A DNA stretch of 64,000 bases from Candidatus Cardinium hertigii (GTDB lineage: Bacteria; Bacteroidota; Bacteroidia; Cytophagales; Amoebophilaceae). The notes under the pieces were generated by a model. It searched no databases, was not told the DNA's origin, and saw nothing but the letters and a program-made list of their open reading frames with translations. A program made the translations under genes and the position numbers. This document shows, piece by piece, positions 17,854-27,283 of the stretch (its first letter is position 1; each line of letters opens with the position of its first letter). Location of the stretch: the NCBI RefSeq assembly GCF_003176915.1, contig NZ_CP029619.1, forward strand, positions 620,001-684,000, read 5' to 3'.

Positions 17854-19365
17854 TTACGCATGCAATATCCAGTCCACCAATAAACGAACACCAAACCCCG
17901 TAGCGCCTGCCCCATGGTAGGCGCATGCTTGTTCTCTCCATGCAGTACCGGCTATATCTAGGTGGGCCCAAGGGGTTTTTTGCACAAATTGCTTTAAAAA
18001 GAGCGCAGCTGTAATGGAGCCAGCATTGCGCTGCTTGCTACCTGTATTGCGTATATCTGCTACCATAGACTGCATATCCTCCCTATAGGCCTCCTCTAAT
18101 GGCATTTCCCAAACCTTTTCATCTGTTCGTTTCGCAGCAAGTGTTAGGCTCTGTATCAATTCTGATTGATTAGCAAATAAACCAGCTATATGATCGCCTA
18201 ATGCTACAACGATAGCACCCGTTAAAGTAGCTAGATCTACTATGACCTCTACCTCTAATCGCTCTGCATAAACCAAGGCATCCGCTAAGGTAAGCCTACC
18301 TTCTGCATCTGTGTTATCTATTTCAATGGTTGTACCATTAGAGGCAGTCACCACATCTCCAGGCTTGGTGGCACTGCCACTAATCATATTTTCGGTAGCA
18401 GCAATAATAAAATGAATTTCTTTATTGGGTTTTAACGCACCAATAGCCTCTGCTGCGCCTAGCAACGCCGCCGCACCAGCCATATCGCATTTCATTAATT
18501 CAATGTGCGCAGCGCCTATTTTTAAATTGAGTCCTCCTGAATCAAAAGTAACTCCTTTACCTATAAAAGCAATTTTTTTATAGGGGGCATGAGGATCTAA
18601 AGACTTTGGTTTATAGACTAAATGAATAAACTTAGGGGGTTGATCAGATCCTTGACTGACAGAGAGGTAAGCAGCCATCCCCAAACGAGCACAATCCTCC
18701 TTTTCAAGTATATTTATATCAAAATGATATTTTTCAGCTAGCTCAATAGCTGTTTTAGCCAACACAGTAGGGGTAACATGATTAGCCGGCGCATTGACCA
18801 ATTCTTTTGCTAAGTAAACGCCTTTTGTAATCTTCTCAGCTAGCTGGATGGCTTCGTTATTTTCTGCATTGTCTAATACATCCAATAAAACTACCTTTCT
18901 AAGAGAAGGAATGGTAGTATCTTTTTTTTGAGATTTAAAGCGCTCATCATAATGCGCAGCCAATAGGACACCTTCTGCAAAGGCTTTGATATAGACCGGA
19001 TTATCTGCTAAAAAAGCAAAATTTACTACCACAGATTTGCTGTGTAATAGCATACACTCCCTATAAACTTTACTAGCTGCTTTGCGTATAACTACTTCAT
19101 CTATTGCTTCTTTTCTACCTAATCCAAAAAGGATTACCTTCTCTATGTGATGAAAACAATTAGCAGAAACTATCGTATTTTGTTTCCCTTTGAACAGCGT
19201 CTCTTTAACCAAAGGGGTAATAACTTGATGGTAAAAATGTTCACTAATTAATGGATCATTATGCAATTGCATAGGATCCTCAGGAACAGCTATAGCATAA
19301 CAAGGTAGGGTTTCTTGTACTTCCTGATTGTCCAGGAACTGAAACTCAATAGCAACACGAGACAT
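17854..19365 (-). CDS. pepA: Leucyl aminopeptidase (M17)
   Basis: Cytosolic hexameric metallo-aminopeptidase that recycles peptides. The 503-residue product has the metal and active-site blocks FIGKGVTFDSGGLNLK, MKCDMAGAAALLGA and the signature NTDAEGRLTLADAL, all intact. The N-terminal half (macro-like domain) is more divergent, as is usual. Directly upstream of lgt. In amino-acid-dependent symbionts such peptidases help use host peptides; that role is an inference. Confidence 0.96.
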   Translation of the reverse strand: MSRVAIEFQFLDNQEVQETLPCYAIAVPEDPMQLHNDPLISEHFYHQVITPLVKETLFKGKQNTIVSANCFHHIEKVILFGLGRKEAIDEVVIRKAASKVYRECMLLHSKSVVVNFAFLADNPVYIKAFAEGVLLAAHYDERFKSQKKDTTIPSLRKVVLLDVLDNAENNEAIQLAEKITKGVYLAKELVNAPANHVTPTVLAKTAIELAEKYHFDINILEKEDCARLGMAAYLSVSQGSDQPPKFIHLVYKPKSLDPHAPYKKIAFIGKGVTFDSGGLNLKIGAAHIELMKCDMAGAAALLGAAEAIGALKPNKEIHFIIAATENMISGSATKPGDVVTASNGTTIEIDNTDAEGRLTLADALVYAERLEVEVIVDLATLTGAIVVALGDHIAGLFANQSELIQSLTLAAKRTDEKVWEMPLEEAYREDMQSMVADIRNTGSKQRNAGSITAALFLKQFVQKTPWAHLDIAGTAWREQACAYHGAGATGFGVRLLVDWILHA

Positions 19366-19549
19366 AAAAAATGAGGATTTAATCTGTTTATTACAATCAT
19401 AGGCCCGCGCTATACAACGCTATTATAAAGAGCGCAAAGGCCCTCTAGCGATAAATATAAACAATTTATATCAATTGATAATGCTGCAGAGGGAGCAATG
19501 TGTAGCGTTACTGTAATGCATGGGTTGGGTTAAAACAAATACCTTCTAA

Positions 19550-20929
19550 CTAAGGATACAATCGTTTAGGGTATCTTGGAAAAAGACTGCTATAGCGGAC
19601 ATCTGGCAGCCCCAGAAAAGCACGCAGCAGGCGTTCCAACCCCATACCCGCCCCTGCATGCGGGGGCGCACCATACTGAAAGGCTTCTAGATAATGAGAC
19701 ATCGTATGAGCTGCTATGCCCAATGCAGCTGCCCGCTCGCTTAATAATTTATAATCGTGTATGCGTTGTGCACCAGAAAGTATTTCCATTCCTCGTAACA
19801 TAAAATCATAACCATAGGTATAGGTAGGATTTTCTGGATCAATAAAAGTATAAAAAGGGCGCACTGCAGCAGGATAACCGGTGACCACATACAAATCAGT
19901 TTGGTATTGCTCCCTGATGATTGCTCCTAATTGCTTCTCCTCTTCTGTGGAGAAATCCTCCTCTTCTCCCCTGGTACTGCCAGAGGCGCTTAATAGGGCA
20001 ACCGCCTCTGGAAAAGTCAACGCTACCAGTTCCGGGGCAAACAACAGGGGGGTAGTATGAAAAAAAGCTTGTATAAATGCTATTTCAGAGCTATACTGCT
20101 CATTCAATTTAGTAAAAAGAGAGGTTAACAATCGATACAACAGTTGAATCACTTCTTGATAGGTTTCATCTAGGAGCATCTCAAGGTCTATCCCTACAAA
20201 TTCCGTAAGATGCCGTGTGGTATGCGAATGCTCTGCACGAAAAACAGGGCCTATCTCAAATACGCGCTTAAAGCCACCCATGAGGACCATTTGTTTGTAT
20301 AGCTGGGGGCTTTGTGCCAAACAAGCAGGTTCTCCAAAGTAATCCAATCTAAATGGTGCCGCACCACCTTCTGAGGAACCCCCAATCAGTTTCGGGGTTT
20401 TAATTTCCATAAATTCCTCTTCACGAAGGTATTTTTGTATGTACCCAAGCATACCATCATTGACACGAAAAATAGCTTGCGACAGACGGGTACGCAGATC
20501 TAAGACCCGATTATCCAACCGCTTCCCATAAGGTATAGCAGCGGCTACTTCTGCTCGTTCTGTTTCTTTAAGGGTAATTGGTAAAGTTAAAGTAGCCCTG
20601 CTCATCAATGTATAAGCAATCAGCCGCAATTCTATCTTTTGTTGAGAACAGGCCAATACAGGTTTTTCGGTTCGTTGAACGATACCGATTGCTTCTATAA
20701 AAGATTCATTTTCCACTTTACGTAGCTCATCATAGCAGCTATCTGAAAACGCATGTCCAGCGACAGCTTTTCCTTTTACGACAATGACCTGCAACGTATG
20801 TAACCCATCCCTCAAAATTAAGAACAATAGGGTTCCATGTACTTTTTTAGAAAATACCCTGCCCCTTACCCGGACGATTTCCTGCTCGCTTAGTGAAGAA
20901 AGATTTTTAATTTCTACAAGTGCATGCAT
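19550..20929 (-). CDS. aspS: Aspartyl-tRNA synthetase of archaeal/eukaryotic type
   Basis: Class II synthetase charging tRNA-Asp. An N-terminal OB-fold (1-110) precedes the catalytic core: RLDNRVLDLRTRLSQAIFR, SSEGGAAPF, LAQSPQLYKQM, motif 2 GPVFRAEHSHTTRHLTEF (about 227-244), RGMEILSGAQRIHDY and motif 3 GAGMGLERLLRAFLGL. At 459 residues it lacks the GAD insertion of standard bacterial AspRS (about 580-600 residues) and matches the archaeal/cytosolic-eukaryotic pattern (PPHAG.G.GLER, SLFPR.PKRL.P). Whether it is discriminating or also makes Asp-tRNA-Asn cannot be told from sequence; no gatCAB is in the window. Origin by transfer is inferred. Confidence 0.93.
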   Translation of the reverse strand: MHALVEIKNLSSLSEQEIVRVRGRVFSKKVHGTLLFLILRDGLHTLQVIVVKGKAVAGHAFSDSCYDELRKVENESFIEAIGIVQRTEKPVLACSQQKIELRLIAYTLMSRATLTLPITLKETERAEVAAAIPYGKRLDNRVLDLRTRLSQAIFRVNDGMLGYIQKYLREEEFMEIKTPKLIGGSSEGGAAPFRLDYFGEPACLAQSPQLYKQMVLMGGFKRVFEIGPVFRAEHSHTTRHLTEFVGIDLEMLLDETYQEVIQLLYRLLTSLFTKLNEQYSSEIAFIQAFFHTTPLLFAPELVALTFPEAVALLSASGSTRGEEEDFSTEEEKQLGAIIREQYQTDLYVVTGYPAAVRPFYTFIDPENPTYTYGYDFMLRGMEILSGAQRIHDYKLLSERAAALGIAAHTMSHYLEAFQYGAPPHAGAGMGLERLLRAFLGLPDVRYSSLFPRYPKRLYP

Positions 20930-21180
20930 AGCCTATGCTATTTATCCTAGTTTATTAAATAAAATAAGGTATCGATATCCTTCAATTTCAGTAGTAATAC
21001 AACAACTGCTCGGGATGAACACCCTATGGGCTCCTACCCTATGCGCCCCTTTTTAACGTTTATTCCTAAAGGTAAGGAAAAATTAGCCATGGTTTTGGGG
21101 AAAGCTAGTTAGGATACGCCTATTGTGCTTTGGGTACTGCTTTAGAAAGGGTTCTTTAAAAAAACAAAGAAATGGCAGGA

Positions 21181-22491
21181 TTAGGAGAGTAGTTTAGGGA
21201 TTACTACCCCTTCTGTATGGATGGTTTGTAGGATTACTGGACAGACTTTGCCGGATAGCCCCTGCTGATAAGGGAGCTGCACCCGAATGTAATTTTCGGT
21301 AAATCCCTCTACGGGTTCCTCTGCTTCTGCCTGTTCAAATAGAACCCTTGCCTGCTGACCTAAATGTTGACTATAAAAATAGCGTAGTTTCTTTTCTGAA
21401 AGTGTCCGCAACATATGGGCACGGCGGGCACGCTCTGCAAATGGCACACTAGCTGCCATAGTGGCAGCTTTGGTTTGGGCTCTTTCTGAATAGGGGAAAA
21501 CATGCAGATAGGCAATCGGTAAACTATTTAAAAAGTGATAGGTTGTTAGGAAATCTTCTTCCGTTTCACCTGGGAAACCAACAATTACATCCACACCTAT
21601 ACAGCAAGTGGGGATCTCTTTTGCAATCGTCTCTATACGGTCTTGATAAAGCTGGGTATTGTATCGACGGTGCATCAATTTTAAAATCTTATCACTACCC
21701 GATTGAAGCGGAATGTGAAAATGAGGCATAAAACACTTGGATTGCGCTACAAAGGTTATGATTGCTTTGTTTAATAAATTGGGCTCAATAGAAGAAATAC
21801 GAAACCGTTCGATACCTTCCACAGCCTCTAATGCTTGTATAAGTTCCAGAAAATGGGCGGTTCGTTTGTTATCGATGAGCCCAAAATCTCCTAAATTAAC
21901 ACCCGTTAGCACAATTTCTTTTATACCTTTTACTGCAATGGCTCTAGCCTGCGCAACTACTTCTGCAATAGGCGCACTTCTACTGCTTCCTCTGGCCAAT
22001 GGTATGGTACAAAAGGTACATTTATAATTACAGCCATCCTGTACCTTCAGAAAGGCTCTTGTGCGGTCACTTAGAGAATAAGCGGGCGAAAAGGTACGCG
22101 ACTCCTGGATAGGAGCCACCTGAATGGTAGCCGTTTCATTTCCCTCTTTTTTATCAAAATCAGTAAGTAAATCTAATAGCTTAAATTTTTCATTACTCCC
22201 CAAAACAGCATCTACCCCTGGTATTTGTGCAATAGCTTCTGGCTGAAGCTGCGCGTAACAACCTATAACAATTACAAAAGCAGAGGGGGCCATTTTTAGG
22301 GCATGCTTAACAACTTTTGCACATTTCCGATCCGCATTTTCTGTTACGGAACAGCTATTTAGTACAAAAACATGCGGCCGCTGGTCCAATGATACCGTCA
22401 CAAATCCCTTTTGTCCAAATAGACGACTAATAGTAGCCGTTTCAGCAAAATTAAGCTTGCAGCCCAATGTATGAAAGGAGACTTTTTTCAT
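21181..22491 (-). CDS. mtaB: tRNA t6A37 methylthiotransferase
   Basis: Radical-SAM enzyme that converts t6A37 to ms2t6A in tRNAs reading ANN codons. The 436-residue product starts with the MtaB-type KVSFHTLGCKLNFAET, continues with the UPF0004 cysteines (NSCSVTENADRKC, VIGCYAQ), the radical-SAM cluster motif CNYKCTFCTIPLARG and a C-terminal TRAM domain (GFTENYIRVQL). GCKLN rather than GCQMN at the N-terminus favours MtaB over MiaB. It begins 24 bp after lon. Confidence 0.95.
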   Translation of the reverse strand: MKKVSFHTLGCKLNFAETATISRLFGQKGFVTVSLDQRPHVFVLNSCSVTENADRKCAKVVKHALKMAPSAFVIVIGCYAQLQPEAIAQIPGVDAVLGSNEKFKLLDLLTDFDKKEGNETATIQVAPIQESRTFSPAYSLSDRTRAFLKVQDGCNYKCTFCTIPLARGSSRSAPIAEVVAQARAIAVKGIKEIVLTGVNLGDFGLIDNKRTAHFLELIQALEAVEGIERFRISSIEPNLLNKAIITFVAQSKCFMPHFHIPLQSGSDKILKLMHRRYNTQLYQDRIETIAKEIPTCCIGVDVIVGFPGETEEDFLTTYHFLNSLPIAYLHVFPYSERAQTKAATMAASVPFAERARRAHMLRTLSEKKLRYFYSQHLGQQARVLFEQAEAEEPVEGFTENYIRVQLPYQQGLSGKVCPVILQTIHTEGVVIPKLLS

Positions 22492-22515
22492 CTTATCTAG
22501 ATGACTACCTAATTT

Positions 22516-25008
22516 TTATACGGTTGGCTCCTGCCTGCTATCTACTACAGGCGCATGCCAACGCTTTGCATCGGTTGCCTTATCTGGTTGTAGCGCCAAA
22601 CGGTAGACTTCATCTACCCAATCTACATAATGGAAGATCAACTTTTCTCGGTAGGATGCTTTAATTTCCTGTACATCTTTTTTGTTCTTACTGCTCAGTA
22701 TAATTTCTTTTATGCCTACGCGTTTAGCTGCTAAAATTTTCTCCTTAATACCTCCCACTGGAAGTACTTGCCCACGAAGCGTAATTTCTCCTGTCATGGC
22801 TAAACTATCTCTTACCTTCTTCTGCGTATAAAGGGATACCAATGAGGTAAAAAGTGTGATTCCCGCAGAAGGGCCATCTTTGGGAATGGCGCCAGCAGGC
22901 ACATGGATATGCAAATCATAGTTCTCAAAGATATCGTGTGATACATCTAAATACTGCTCATTTGCCTTTAGGTAGGAAAGCGCCGTCATGGCAGATTCCT
23001 TCATTACTTCCCCTAACTGACCAGATAAATGAATCCTTCCTTTGCCTTTGCTTAATACAGCCTCTATAAAGAGAATCTCACCGCCTGAAGCCGTCCAAGC
23101 CAACCCAACCGATACTCCCGGAATCCTTGCATGCTGATAATCCGTATTGTCAAATATTACTGGACCAAGAAAAGTAGCTATATCACTTTTTTTTACCTTC
23201 TTAAGATAGGGTTCCTTGAGGGCAACTGATTTTGCTAATTTCCTACAAACACCAGCGATTTGCCGGGCTAATTCACGTATACCAGATTCCCTTGTATAGC
23301 CATCTATGATGGCGGCATAGGCATCATCCTGTATCGATAAATCAGTAGCTTTTAAACCATGCTCTTTTCTTTGTTTCGGCAGAAGATAACGTTTAGCAAT
23401 CTCTACCTTTTCTTCGAGTGAATAGCCATTTACTTCGATAACTTCCATTCTATCTTGTAAAGCAGCTGGAATACGATCCATAGTATTAGCAGTTGCTACA
23501 AATAGCACATTAGAAAGATCATAAGGCACTTCCAGAAAATTATCCACAAAAGTATGGTTCTGTTCTGGATCTAGTACCTCCAACAAGGCAGCAGCTGGGT
23601 CCCCTCGCATGCGATCTATTTTATCTATTTCATCTAATACCACAACAGGATTAGAGGCACCAACCCGCTGTATATTATAAATAATTTTTCCAGGCATAGC
23701 GCCAATATAGGTCTTCCTATGGCCACGTATTTCTGCTTCATCATTGAGACCACCTAGCGCAATACGTGCATACTTTCTACCCATTGCCTTAGCAATGGAT
23801 TTACCTAAAGAAGTTTTCCCTACACCAGGCGGACCGCATAAACATAAAATAGGACCTTTCATATTTTTTTTCAGCTTTAAAATAGCTAAAAATTCCAACA
23901 AACGCTCCTTTACTTTTTCTATATTATAATGCGCAGCATCAAAAAATTTTTTAGCTTTGTTGATGTCTAAATTATCTTTCGTATACACACCCCATGGCAG
24001 CTCCACCAATACTTCTGCGTGGTTGATACTGGTGACATACTCGGGACTCTGTTGACTCATCCGCTCAGCTTTATCTAATTCCTTCTTAAAGAAATCAGCT
24101 ACTTCTTTAGGCCATTGCTTTTTATTACCTTTTGCACGCAGCACTTCTATTTCTTCTGAAAGATCATTCTCACCCAGCTCATCCTGTAGAATCTTAACCT
24201 GCTGCCTTAAATAGTAATCACGTTGTTGCTGACTAATATCGGAATGTACCTTATCTTGAATCTCCTTCTTAAGCTCTGAGATCTCTAATTCCTTCAAAAG
24301 ATGTTTTAGAAGCAAATTAGCGCGCTTAACGCTGCTATTCAATTCTAGCAATTTCTGTTTATAATGTATATCTGAATTAAGGTTAGAAGCTAAAAAGTAG
24401 GTAAGAAAATCGAGATTCTTAATGTTCACTAGGATGGCCTGCGCTTCATTAAAAGCTTCAGATCGGAACTTCAAAATTTTAATGGCTACATCTTTCAAAG
24501 ATTGCATCAGGGCAATAACCTTTTTATCTTCTTTATAAGGCTGATCTTTTAATAGCTGAATGGTAGCTTCTAATCCGGATGCCGTTGCAAAGGTCCTAAG
24601 AACCTGAAATTTTTGCTTGCCATGGACCAATACAATGGTCTTGCCATTGGGCAAGTTAATGATTTTAATAACCTTAGCTAGTGTACCTACCCCATACCTA
24701 TGGGGTGTATTTTCGACAGTGGTTTCTGTATTTTGTTGCGCAACAATCCCCAAGAAACCATCTCGCTCCTGTACGGTTTCTAGTAGATGTATAGAATGCC
24801 TCTCTTTTAAAGTAATAGACATTACTACATTAGGGAAAAGCACTACATGACATGGCGTAAGCAGCGGAATTTTATCCAAGGTATCCTTGCCAGCTAGTTG
24901 CTCCGTATCATCAGATACAATAAGCTCTACCATGCCTCCTAGGCTATCCCCTCCCCACGCAGCAGATAAAGCCCCATCTATGATTAATGACGTATTATTA
25001 AAATACAT
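22516..25008 (-). CDS. lon: ATP-dependent protease Lon
   Basis: Cytosolic AAA+ serine protease for damaged and regulatory proteins. Domain order in 830 residues is an N-terminal substrate domain ([17 protein letters not shown]), a coiled region, Walker [18 protein letters not shown], Walker [11 protein letters not shown], and a protease domain with the catalytic serine in [14 protein letters not shown] and the lysine region [11 protein letters not shown]. All key residues are intact. The exact start among several possible codons is uncertain. Confidence 0.97.
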   Translation of the reverse strand: MYFNNTSLIIDGALSAAWGGDSLGGMVELIVSDDTEQLAGKDTLDKIPLLTPCHVVLFPNVVMSITLKERHSIHLLETVQERDGFLGIVAQQNTETTVENTPHRYGVGTLAKVIKIINLPNGKTIVLVHGKQKFQVLRTFATASGLEATIQLLKDQPYKEDKKVIALMQSLKDVAIKILKFRSEAFNEAQAILVNIKNLDFLTYFLASNLNSDIHYKQKLLELNSSVKRANLLLKHLLKELEISELKKEIQDKVHSDISQQQRDYYLRQQVKILQDELGENDLSEEIEVLRAKGNKKQWPKEVADFFKKELDKAERMSQQSPEYVTSINHAEVLVELPWGVYTKDNLDINKAKKFFDAAHYNIEKVKERLLEFLAILKLKKNMKGPILCLCGPPGVGKTSLGKSIAKAMGRKYARIALGGLNDEAEIRGHRKTYIGAMPGKIIYNIQRVGASNPVVVLDEIDKIDRMRGDPAAALLEVLDPEQNHTFVDNFLEVPYDLSNVLFVATANTMDRIPAALQDRMEVIEVNGYSLEEKVEIAKRYLLPKQRKEHGLKATDLSIQDDAYAAIIDGYTRESGIRELARQIAGVCRKLAKSVALKEPYLKKVKKSDIATFLGPVIFDNTDYQHARIPGVSVGLAWTASGGEILFIEAVLSKGKGRIHLSGQLGEVMKESAMTALSYLKANEQYLDVSHDIFENYDLHIHVPAGAIPKDGPSAGITLFTSLVSLYTQKKVRDSLAMTGEITLRGQVLPVGGIKEKILAAKRVGIKEIILSSKNKKDVQEIKASYREKLIFHYVDWVDEVYRLALQPDKATDAKRWHAPVVDSRQEPTV

Positions 25009-25123
25009 TGTAAATAATTGATGCTTATACGGTTTATTATCCTAATCTTATTACATATACTATAGTTTCCAACAAATAACATGCCAAAGTCGGCACATCA
25101 ACCCAAAGTAGGGCATGCTTTGA

Positions 25124-26446
25124 TTAGGCAAATAACTTATAGGTATCATTCCCACATACATACAACATAATTAAAACCAAAAGTACCCAGCCAATTTGTT
25201 GGGTTAGCTGGATGACCCTATCAGGAACTTTTTTCCTAAATAGCATCTCATACAATATAAACAGGGCATGTCCTCCATCTAATACAGGGAGGGGAAAGGC
25301 ATTGGTTAAGCCAATTACTATGGATAGCATAGCAACAAGTGTTAAAAACCTATGCCAAACAAATGTACGCTCAAACATGGTAGCCAGGCTAATGGGACCC
25401 CCTAATGATTTTTTAATAGATAATTTTCCTGTAACTATTTTCCACATTCCCCATAACTGCTGCTGCATTACGGTAGTAGCCTGCTGTAGCCCAACAGGAA
25501 TGGCTTGGAGCAATGAATAGCTTTGCTTGATATAGGTTAAGGCAGGAGGGGCTATACCAATACCTAACCGTTTTGTTTTTGCATCTATGGTAAGTGAAGT
25601 AGCCATTGGATAGCCCTTTCGCATGTACAAGATGCTAACACTTTTTCCCAGAAAAGAAGGAAGGACTTCCATTAATTGTGCACAATCGAATATATCCTGA
25701 TCCGCTAACTTAACAATCTGATCCCCTGCCATTAAACCTGAAAGCTCGGCACTGCTATGGGAATCAACAGAAGCAATGATACAAGGCTGCATAGGACGTA
25801 TAAAGCCAACCGTTTCTTCCTTTGCTAAAGCCATGAAGCGCTCTGGTATAATGGGCAACTCTAAGGTTTGGCCTGCTCTACAGACCGTATAGTAACTTGA
25901 AGCATGCAATGAAATAGCTGCCGTATAAATGTCATGAAAGTTCTCAAAATCTTTTCCATTGATCTTTATAACCTTATCGCCTGGCTTGAATCCCATCTGT
26001 ACGCCCACAGCATTAGGCATTATACCGTATTGATTGACACTGTCTTTAGAGAGGAAATGATAACCCATTGCATAGCATAAGCCTATATAAATCAGTAAGC
26101 TACTAAGCAGATTAAAAATAATACCCCCTAATATAACGATCAAGCGTTGCCAGGCTGGTTTGGACCGAAACTCCCACGGTTGGGGGAGGTCAGCTGCAGG
26201 AGTTGAAGGGCAAGATTCGTCTAGCATACCCGCAATATGCACCGCACCCCCCAATGGAATGGAGCCGATTGCATACTCTGTTTCACCATACCGTATTTTA
26301 AAAATTTTGGGAGGGAACCCAATTATATAGCTATTTACACGCATTTTAAATAGTTTAGCAAAAAATAAATGCCCTAGCTCATGGATCCCTACGATAAGTG
26401 ATAAACCAGCTAAAAATTGAATAACTTGAATAAGTACAGACGCCAT
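25124..26446 (-). CDS. rseP: Site-2 protease RseP/YaeL
   Basis: Intramembrane zinc protease that cleaves membrane-anchored regulators. The HExxH motif lies in GIHELGHLFFAKLF in the first membrane helix, the third zinc ligand in LPVLDGGHALF near the C-terminus, with PDZ domains between (GFKPGDKVIKINGKDF, SGLMAGDQIVKLADQ). 440 residues, four or more membrane segments. No sigma-E/RseA pair is in view, so its substrate here is unknown. Confidence 0.95.
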   Translation of the reverse strand: MASVLIQVIQFLAGLSLIVGIHELGHLFFAKLFKMRVNSYIIGFPPKIFKIRYGETEYAIGSIPLGGAVHIAGMLDESCPSTPAADLPQPWEFRSKPAWQRLIVILGGIIFNLLSSLLIYIGLCYAMGYHFLSKDSVNQYGIMPNAVGVQMGFKPGDKVIKINGKDFENFHDIYTAAISLHASSYYTVCRAGQTLELPIIPERFMALAKEETVGFIRPMQPCIIASVDSHSSAELSGLMAGDQIVKLADQDIFDCAQLMEVLPSFLGKSVSILYMRKGYPMATSLTIDAKTKRLGIGIAPPALTYIKQSYSLLQAIPVGLQQATTVMQQQLWGMWKIVTGKLSIKKSLGGPISLATMFERTFVWHRFLTLVAMLSIVIGLTNAFPLPVLDGGHALFILYEMLFRKKVPDRVIQLTQQIGWVLLVLIMLYVCGNDTYKLFA

Positions 26447-26604
26447 ATATTTTATAGAATGAAAAATTCTCTCTACGTTTTAAATGTAAATAGCTAACAG
26501 TATGCCACATACTCTCGAAATTAAGAAAAAAAGAAGATATCCCCTAAAGGATATATCTAGCTTAAAATCATTATATTGACAAGATCTTTTAATAAAAAGA
26601 ATAG

Positions 26605-26634
26605 GCTAAAGCAATGGCCTGCCATTGCTTTAGC
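26605..26634. promoter_or_regulatory. Perfect 13-bp inverted repeat with 4-nt loop
   Basis: GCTAAAGCAATGG (26605-26617) and CCATTGCTTTAGC (26622-26634) are exact reverse complements around CCTG. A short GCAG/CTGC stem plus TTTTT follows at 26633-26650, just before a possible start of the next gene. It could be a protein-binding operator, an attenuator or a bidirectional terminator between the divergent rseP and YcxB-like genes. The function is not determined. Confidence 0.7.
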
Positions 26635-26652
26635 AGGAAAGCTGCTTTTTAA

Positions 26653-27156
26653 ATGTACATTATTGGGTTTTACTTACATATGATTATTAGAACAAAAAAA
26701 TACAAAATGCCGAGCGGGCTATATATAAAACTAGGCATGCAAAATATATTGCGGTTACATTGGTGGATTTTCTTGCTGCTCCTATTGGGAATAAGTGCTA
26801 CCTTTTTTATAAAAACCATTTGGTTTATAGTAGGTAGTATGCTATTTTTTATTGGGTATCTACTTTTTTGGTTGATTCAATTCTATGGGTTTACACAGTT
26901 GGAAGAAAACCGGCTTATATTTGAGCGCGTTATTTACGAAATCAATAACCAATATTTGATTATGCAAGTCAATTCCCGGCAGGCTATTCCTTTTCCCTGG
27001 ATAAACATTACAAAAGCTTATAAAAAAAAAGCTTATTTTTTACTTATCCTATCTAAGGCACAGTTTTTTTGTCTCCCCTTTAAGATTTTTCGTGGAGACA
27101 ATGAGGTTAAGCTTTTTACAACACTGTTACAGCGTAAAGGACTTTTAAAAGGATAG
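26653..27156 (+). CDS. YcxB-like membrane protein
   Basis: A 167-residue protein with two adjacent membrane helices (WWIFLLLLLGISATFFI and FIVGSMLFFIGYLLFWLI) followed by a soluble C-terminal domain resembling the YcxB-like family (RQAIPFPWINITKAYKKKAYFL, LPFKIF, FTTLLQRKG). Function of the family is unknown. A later in-frame ATG at 26707 is an equally plausible start and would leave the upstream hairpins in the leader. Confidence 0.65.
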   Translation: MYIIGFYLHMIIRTKKYKMPSGLYIKLGMQNILRLHWWIFLLLLLGISATFFIKTIWFIVGSMLFFIGYLLFWLIQFYGFTQLEENRLIFERVIYEINNQYLIMQVNSRQAIPFPWINITKAYKKKAYFLLILSKAQFFCLPFKIFRGDNEVKLFTTLLQRKGLLKG

Positions 27157-27283
27157 CCAGGCAAATTATTTTGATTCTATTCAATTAGGGACTATATTCG
27201 TACATATTCCACGTATGGTATGTTCCCCTTAACGAGGGGAGGGAAACAATAAAAATAATATGGTTTTCAATTCTCATTTTTAA

